Below, in pieces: positions 5,855 through 9,552 of a DNA stretch of 9,552 nucleotides; position 1 is the stretch's first letter, and each line of letters starts with the position of its first letter. Source of the DNA: Spirochaetaceae bacterium (GTDB lineage: Bacteria; Spirochaetota; Spirochaetia; Treponematales; Breznakiellaceae); assembly GCA_031255395.1 (NCBI GenBank), contig JAIRSQ010000009.1:1-9552 (forward strand), given 5' to 3'. Under the pieces are notes generated by a model. It worked only from the letters and a program-made list of their open reading frames with translations. It made no database searches and was not told the origin of the DNA. Position numbers and translations under genes: made by a program.

Positions 5855-5883
5855 TTGACATATTTTTACTATTCCTGTATAAA
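5855..5883 (+). promoter_or_regulatory. Sigma-70-type promoter for tRNA-Gly / tig
   Basis: TTGACA (5855-5860, exact -35 consensus) is followed after 17 bases by TATAAA (5878-5883, five of six matches to the -10 consensus). The expected transcript start is near 5890, about nine bases before the mature tRNA 5' end. It begins 12 bp beyond the intergenic repeat. No terminator is visible between the tRNA and tig, so this promoter probably serves tig, clpP and clpX too. Confidence 0.8.
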
Positions 5884-5898
5884 TTTTAAGCAAAGATT

Positions 5899-5970
5899 GC
5901 GGGAATAGCTCAGTGGTAGAGCGCCACCTTGCCAAGGTGGATGTCGCGGGTCCGACTCCCGTTTCCCGCT
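5899..5970 (+). tRNA. tRNA-Gly (anticodon GCC)
   Basis: The cloverleaf folds completely. The acceptor stem GCGGGAA pairs with TTCCCGC, followed by discriminator T at 5970. The D-stem is GCTC/GAGC around AGTGGTA. The anticodon stem is CCACC/GGTGG with loop TTGCCAA, giving anticodon GCC at 5931-5933. The T-stem is GCGGG/CCCGT, with a terminal G-T wobble. The CCA end is not encoded. The T-loop reads TCCGACT, so position 55 is C instead of the near-universal T that becomes pseudouridine; C56, G57 and A58 are normal. It reads GGY glycine codons. It lies 30 nt before tig and is probably processed from a shared transcript. Confidence 0.95.
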
Positions 5971-6000
5971 GTCTAACAACTTGAAATTTAAGAGGGCATT

Positions 6001-7344
6001 GTGGCTTTAACTCAGAATATTACACATCTGGACAAATCGGCGGTAAGGATAACTTTTACCTACGGTGCCGATGATTTGCGCGCCAAATATGACGAGATTA
6101 CGCGCGATTTTGCAAAAAGTTTGCAGATAAAAGGATTTCGGAAGGGCAAGGCGCCGGTTTACGTGCTCGAACGCAAACTGGGCAAGGCCCTTAAAGACGA
6201 TGTTCTTAACAATATCATCGGAAACACGGTGAATGACGCTCTTAAAAGCGAGGGGTTTCCTAAAGACGCCGTCCCGTTGCCGTATTCGGAGCCGGAAGTC
6301 GAAGGCGAACCCGAACTTGACCTGTCCAAAGAGTTGGTGTTTTCAATCAAATACGATACCGTTCCTACAGTAAACATTCAAAAATGGGAAGGTTTTGAGG
6401 TAGAAGCGGACGACGCCGAAGTTACAGACGCCGATGTCGAGCGGGAACTGGCGGTCGTGCGCGACCGGAACGCCATCGTAATGGACAAGGAAGACGAAGA
6501 AACCGCCGAGAAGGGCGACGTGGTGACTGTCGACTATAGCGAACTGTCGGAAAACGGCGAAGAAATCAACGGCTCAAAACGGCCGGATTTTACCTTTGCG
6601 CTGGGCAGCGGCCATAACATCTATAAATTTGATGATGAAATTGAGGGTATGAAAAAGGGCGATACCCGCGATATTCAAAAAAGCTACCCTGAAGATTTTG
6701 GCGACACGGAATTGGCCGGCAAAACAAAGAAAATTCGCGTTACGCTTACGGCCCTGAAACGAAAGGAATTGCCGTCAGACGACGAACTGGCGCAGGATGT
6801 CGATGAAAACTTTAAAACCATAGACGATCTAAAACGTTCCATAAAAGAAAATCTTGTAAAAGTGCTGTCAGCGCGTTTGGAACAGAAAAAAATTGACAAA
6901 CTGGTAAAAACCATTGTAGAAAACAATCCGGTTGACGTGCCGGAATCCATGATCAAACTTGAAACCGGCTCAATTTTGCGAGGAAGATTCGGGAACGGCC
7001 TTACGGACGAAATGCTTGCGAGAATTCTGGAAATGCCTGGCAACGAAGAGTTGCGGCAGAGCGCGGCGGAAAAAGCGGCAGCGGCGTTAATACTCGACAA
7101 GCTGATGAAAGATTTGAGCTTGGAAGTCTTGGACGAAGATATTGAAGCCAGCTACGAACGGTACGCCAAAGACGCGGGAAAAACGGTCGATGAGATTAAA
7201 GAGATGTTTAAAGACGAGCGCGTCCGCAACGTTTTAACCGAAGATATTAAACAAAAAAAGCTATTCGACCTTCTAGTAGAAAAGAATACGATAAAAATGG
7301 GGAAAAAAGTGAATTTTCTGGATATTTTCCCGGAAAATTCTTAA
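6001..7344 (+). CDS. tig: Trigger factor, ribosome-associated chaperone
   Basis: Binds at the ribosome exit tunnel, shields nascent chains and has peptidyl-prolyl isomerase activity. The 447 residues match the usual length. The N-terminal ribosome-binding domain carries the docking signature 'GFRKGKAP' (45-52). The FKBP-type isomerase domain spans about 166-252, from 'EKGDVVTVDYSEL' through 'FALGSGHNIYKFDDEIEGM' to 'KIRVTLTALKRKELP'. The remaining residues form the charged, helical SurA-like substrate cradle. The start is GTG at 6001 with AGAGGG (5991-5996) 4 nt upstream; the next codons 'ALTQNITHLDKSAVRI' fit the family start. It follows tRNA-Gly by 30 nt and precedes clpP by 8 nt. The tig-clpP-clpX order is common in many bacteria and couples folding with degradation. 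Confidence 0.97.
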   Translation: MALTQNITHLDKSAVRITFTYGADDLRAKYDEITRDFAKSLQIKGFRKGKAPVYVLERKLGKALKDDVLNNIIGNTVNDALKSEGFPKDAVPLPYSEPEVEGEPELDLSKELVFSIKYDTVPTVNIQKWEGFEVEADDAEVTDADVERELAVVRDRNAIVMDKEDEETAEKGDVVTVDYSELSENGEEINGSKRPDFTFALGSGHNIYKFDDEIEGMKKGDTRDIQKSYPEDFGDTELAGKTKKIRVTLTALKRKELPSDDELAQDVDENFKTIDDLKRSIKENLVKVLSARLEQKKIDKLVKTIVENNPVDVPESMIKLETGSILRGRFGNGLTDEMLARILEMPGNEELRQSAAEKAAAALILDKLMKDLSLEVLDEDIEASYERYAKDAGKTVDEIKEMFKDERVRNVLTEDIKQKKLFDLLVEKNTIKMGKKVNFLDIFPENS

Positions 7345-7352
7345 ATTAAAGT

Positions 7353-7950
7353 ATGAATGAAAAAATGAACACCCTTGTTCCTGTAGTGGTCGAACAGACG
7401 GGCACGGGTGAACGTGCATACGATATTTATTCGCGTCTGTTAAAGGACCGTATCGTATTTCTTGACGGTGAAATAAACGATTTGACCTCCGACCTTGTTG
7501 TCGCGCAGTTGCTTTTTTTAGACGGGCAGGATACCGAAAAAGACATCAGCCTTTACATCAACACGCCCGGCGGTTCCGTAACCGCGGGACTCGCCATCTA
7601 CGACACGATGCAGTATGTCAAATGCGACATCCAGTCGATATGCGTCGGTCAGGCGGCAAGCATGGGAGCGCTGATTCTTACGGGCGGCACCAAAGGCAAG
7701 CGCATGATTCTGCCGTCCGCTCGCGTGCTAATCCACCAGCCGTGGGGCGGCGCACAAGGGCAGGCCCGCGACATCGGCATACAGGCAAAAGAGATACTGC
7801 GGCTTAAAAAGCTCACGATAGATTATTTTTCAAAACACAGCGGCAAGGAGCCTGAACAAGTCGCCATCGACATGGAACGGGATTTCTATATGGCCGCCGA
7901 AGAAGCGGTGGCTTACGGCGTTGTTGATAAAATTTTGCGGAGGGATGATC

Positions 7951-7967
<17 letters not shown>
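7353..7967 (+). CDS. clpP: ATP-dependent Clp protease proteolytic subunit
   Basis: Forms the double-heptamer serine protease chamber that degrades substrates fed by ClpX. At 204 residues the length is standard. The catalytic triad is Ser103 ('GQAASMGA', 99-106), His128 ('LIHQPWGG', 126-133) and Asp177 ('MERDFYM', 174-180). '[17 protein letters not shown]' (68-84) is also typical. Two in-frame starts exist: ATG 7353 and ATG 7365 (Met5, giving '[12 protein letters not shown]', closer to many homologues). Neither has a recognisable Shine-Dalgarno; upstream is AT-rich 'TTAAATTAAAGT'. The gene begins 8 nt after the tig stop, so translation is probably coupled to tig. Its last 17 nt overlap clpX in another frame. 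Confidence 0.96.
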
Positions 7968-9201
<1,234 letters not shown>

Positions 9202-9245
9202 AGGCGGCAATAAGAGTTTCGGGCGGAAGAACAGGAGCTTGTAGC

Positions 9246-9293
9246 ATGGAATTGGAATCTCCGGCGTTCTCCCTACTTGGCACTAAACCGTAA
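9246..9293 (+). CDS. 15-codon leader ORF overlapping the ATP-grasp gene start
   Basis: ATG 9246 is preceded by AGGAG (9233-9237) at an ideal 8-nt spacing, the best ribosome site in this junction. It encodes MELESPAFSLLGTKP and stops with TAA at 9291-9293. The final A is the first base of the next gene's ATG (TAATG). The downstream gene has no Shine-Dalgarno of its own, so ribosomes terminating here would most simply re-initiate on it. The peptide matches no family that I recognise, and it lacks the codon runs of an attenuation leader. It may exist only to couple translation. Confidence 0.4.
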   Translation: MELESPAFSLLGTKP

Positions 9294-9552
9294 TGAAAGA
9301 AAGGTTAATGATCCTTGGGGCCGGCGTGATGCAGGGGCCGGCAATCCGGGCGGCGGCGGAAATGGGGCTTGAAACGGTTGCCGTTGACGGTAGCAAGGAC
9401 GCGCCGTGCGTCGGTCAAGCCGACATTTTTGAGCAGATAGACCTTAAAGACAAGGAAGGCATCGCCGCTCTCGCGCTCCGGCTAAAGTCGGAGCGCGGCG
9501 GGCGCGGCCTCTCCGGCGTCATGACGGCCGGAACGGACTTTTCGGCGACCGT
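9293..9552 (+). CDS. ATP-grasp family protein, N-terminal part (3' end outside window)
   Basis: The first 86 codons of an uninterrupted frame run off the window. The N-terminus 'RLMILGAGVMQGPAIRAA' (4-21) is a Rossmann-like pre-ATP-grasp beta-alpha unit. It continues with 'MGLETVAVD' (24-32), a conserved 'QADIFEQIDL' (42-51) and 'GVMTAGTDFSATV' (75-87, the last residue partial). This matches the N-terminal lobe of the PurK/PurT/carbamoyl-phosphate synthase-like ligases, which form amide or carbamoyl bonds using ATP. The ATP-binding core is not in the window, so substrate and exact family cannot be given. ATG 9293 is the first start after an in-frame stop at 9284-9286. It overlaps the stop of the 15-codon ORF. 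Met6 (9308) would truncate the first beta strand. Confidence 0.8.
   Translation, partial: MKERLMILGAGVMQGPAIRAAAEMGLETVAVDGSKDAPCVGQADIFEQIDLKDKEGIAALALRLKSERGGRGLSGVMTAGTDFSAT

Noticed and set aside
5717..5935. Small open frames on both strands across the intergenic repeat and tRNA
   Set aside because: They are built from the repeat text and run into the tRNA. Translations such as 'RHCESG' are typical of mis-called hypothetical proteins from this repeat type.
7921..7950. Extended clpX start upstream of 7951
   Set aside because: The extra residues lack homology, would increase overlap with clpP, and the good Shine-Dalgarno lies at the right distance for ATG 7951.
9246..9293. Amino-acid attenuator leader for the ATP-grasp gene
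   Set aside because: The 15-residue peptide has no run of one amino acid and no alternative hairpin or T-run terminator follows it before the next start.

Overview
The window looks like a chromosomal housekeeping segment from a spirochaete, most likely a Treponema-type organism. The lines of evidence are the trigger factor-clpP-clpX block, an OmpA-type C-terminus with the variant 'EGHA' motif followed by 'PLS..RA' seen in treponemal proteins, a plastid-like soluble glycerol-3-phosphate acyltransferase, and moderately GC-rich codon use. The taxonomic call is inference from gene content and motifs, not from a search. I see no phage, transposase, CRISPR or defence genes.

Left block (1-3681, + strand). 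In order: the C-terminal end of an OmpA-family protein (cut by the window edge), ribose-5-phosphate isomerase B (rpiB), a glycerolipid acyltransferase with a TTG start, and a 645-residue fusion of DAHP synthase (entry step of the shikimate pathway) to a complete prephenate dehydratase with its ACT domain (first committed step of phenylalanine synthesis). Short gaps and Shine-Dalgarno sites suggest one transcription unit. The fusion is the most distinctive gene here. Its Ala/Pro linker is encoded by a perfect 19-bp inverted repeat, and an ATG follows immediately at the natural start of the dehydratase domain.

Middle (3689-5500, - strand). Pyruvate kinase is convergent with the fusion gene, with only 7 bp between the stops. 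It carries a C-terminal extension related to the phosphohistidine 'PEP-mobile' domain but lacks its histidine. Its start has no Shine-Dalgarno, and a TATAAT lies 6 bp upstream, which suggests a leaderless mRNA.

Intergenic region (5501-5898). About 300 bp between two divergent promoters is filled by a non-coding repeat element: imperfect terminal inverted repeats, a degenerate heptanucleotide array, five TTGCGAG motifs, nested hairpins and a 'CCGTCATTGCGAG' repeat.

Right block (5855-9552, + strand). A near-consensus sigma-70 promoter drives tRNA-Gly(GCC), which has an unusual C at position 55. Thirty bp later begins tig, followed by clpP and clpX, the last overlapping clpP by 17 nt. Together they form a protein folding and degradation operon. 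A 15-codon ORF with an excellent Shine-Dalgarno follows; its stop overlaps (TAATG) the start of an ATP-grasp family gene that runs off the window.
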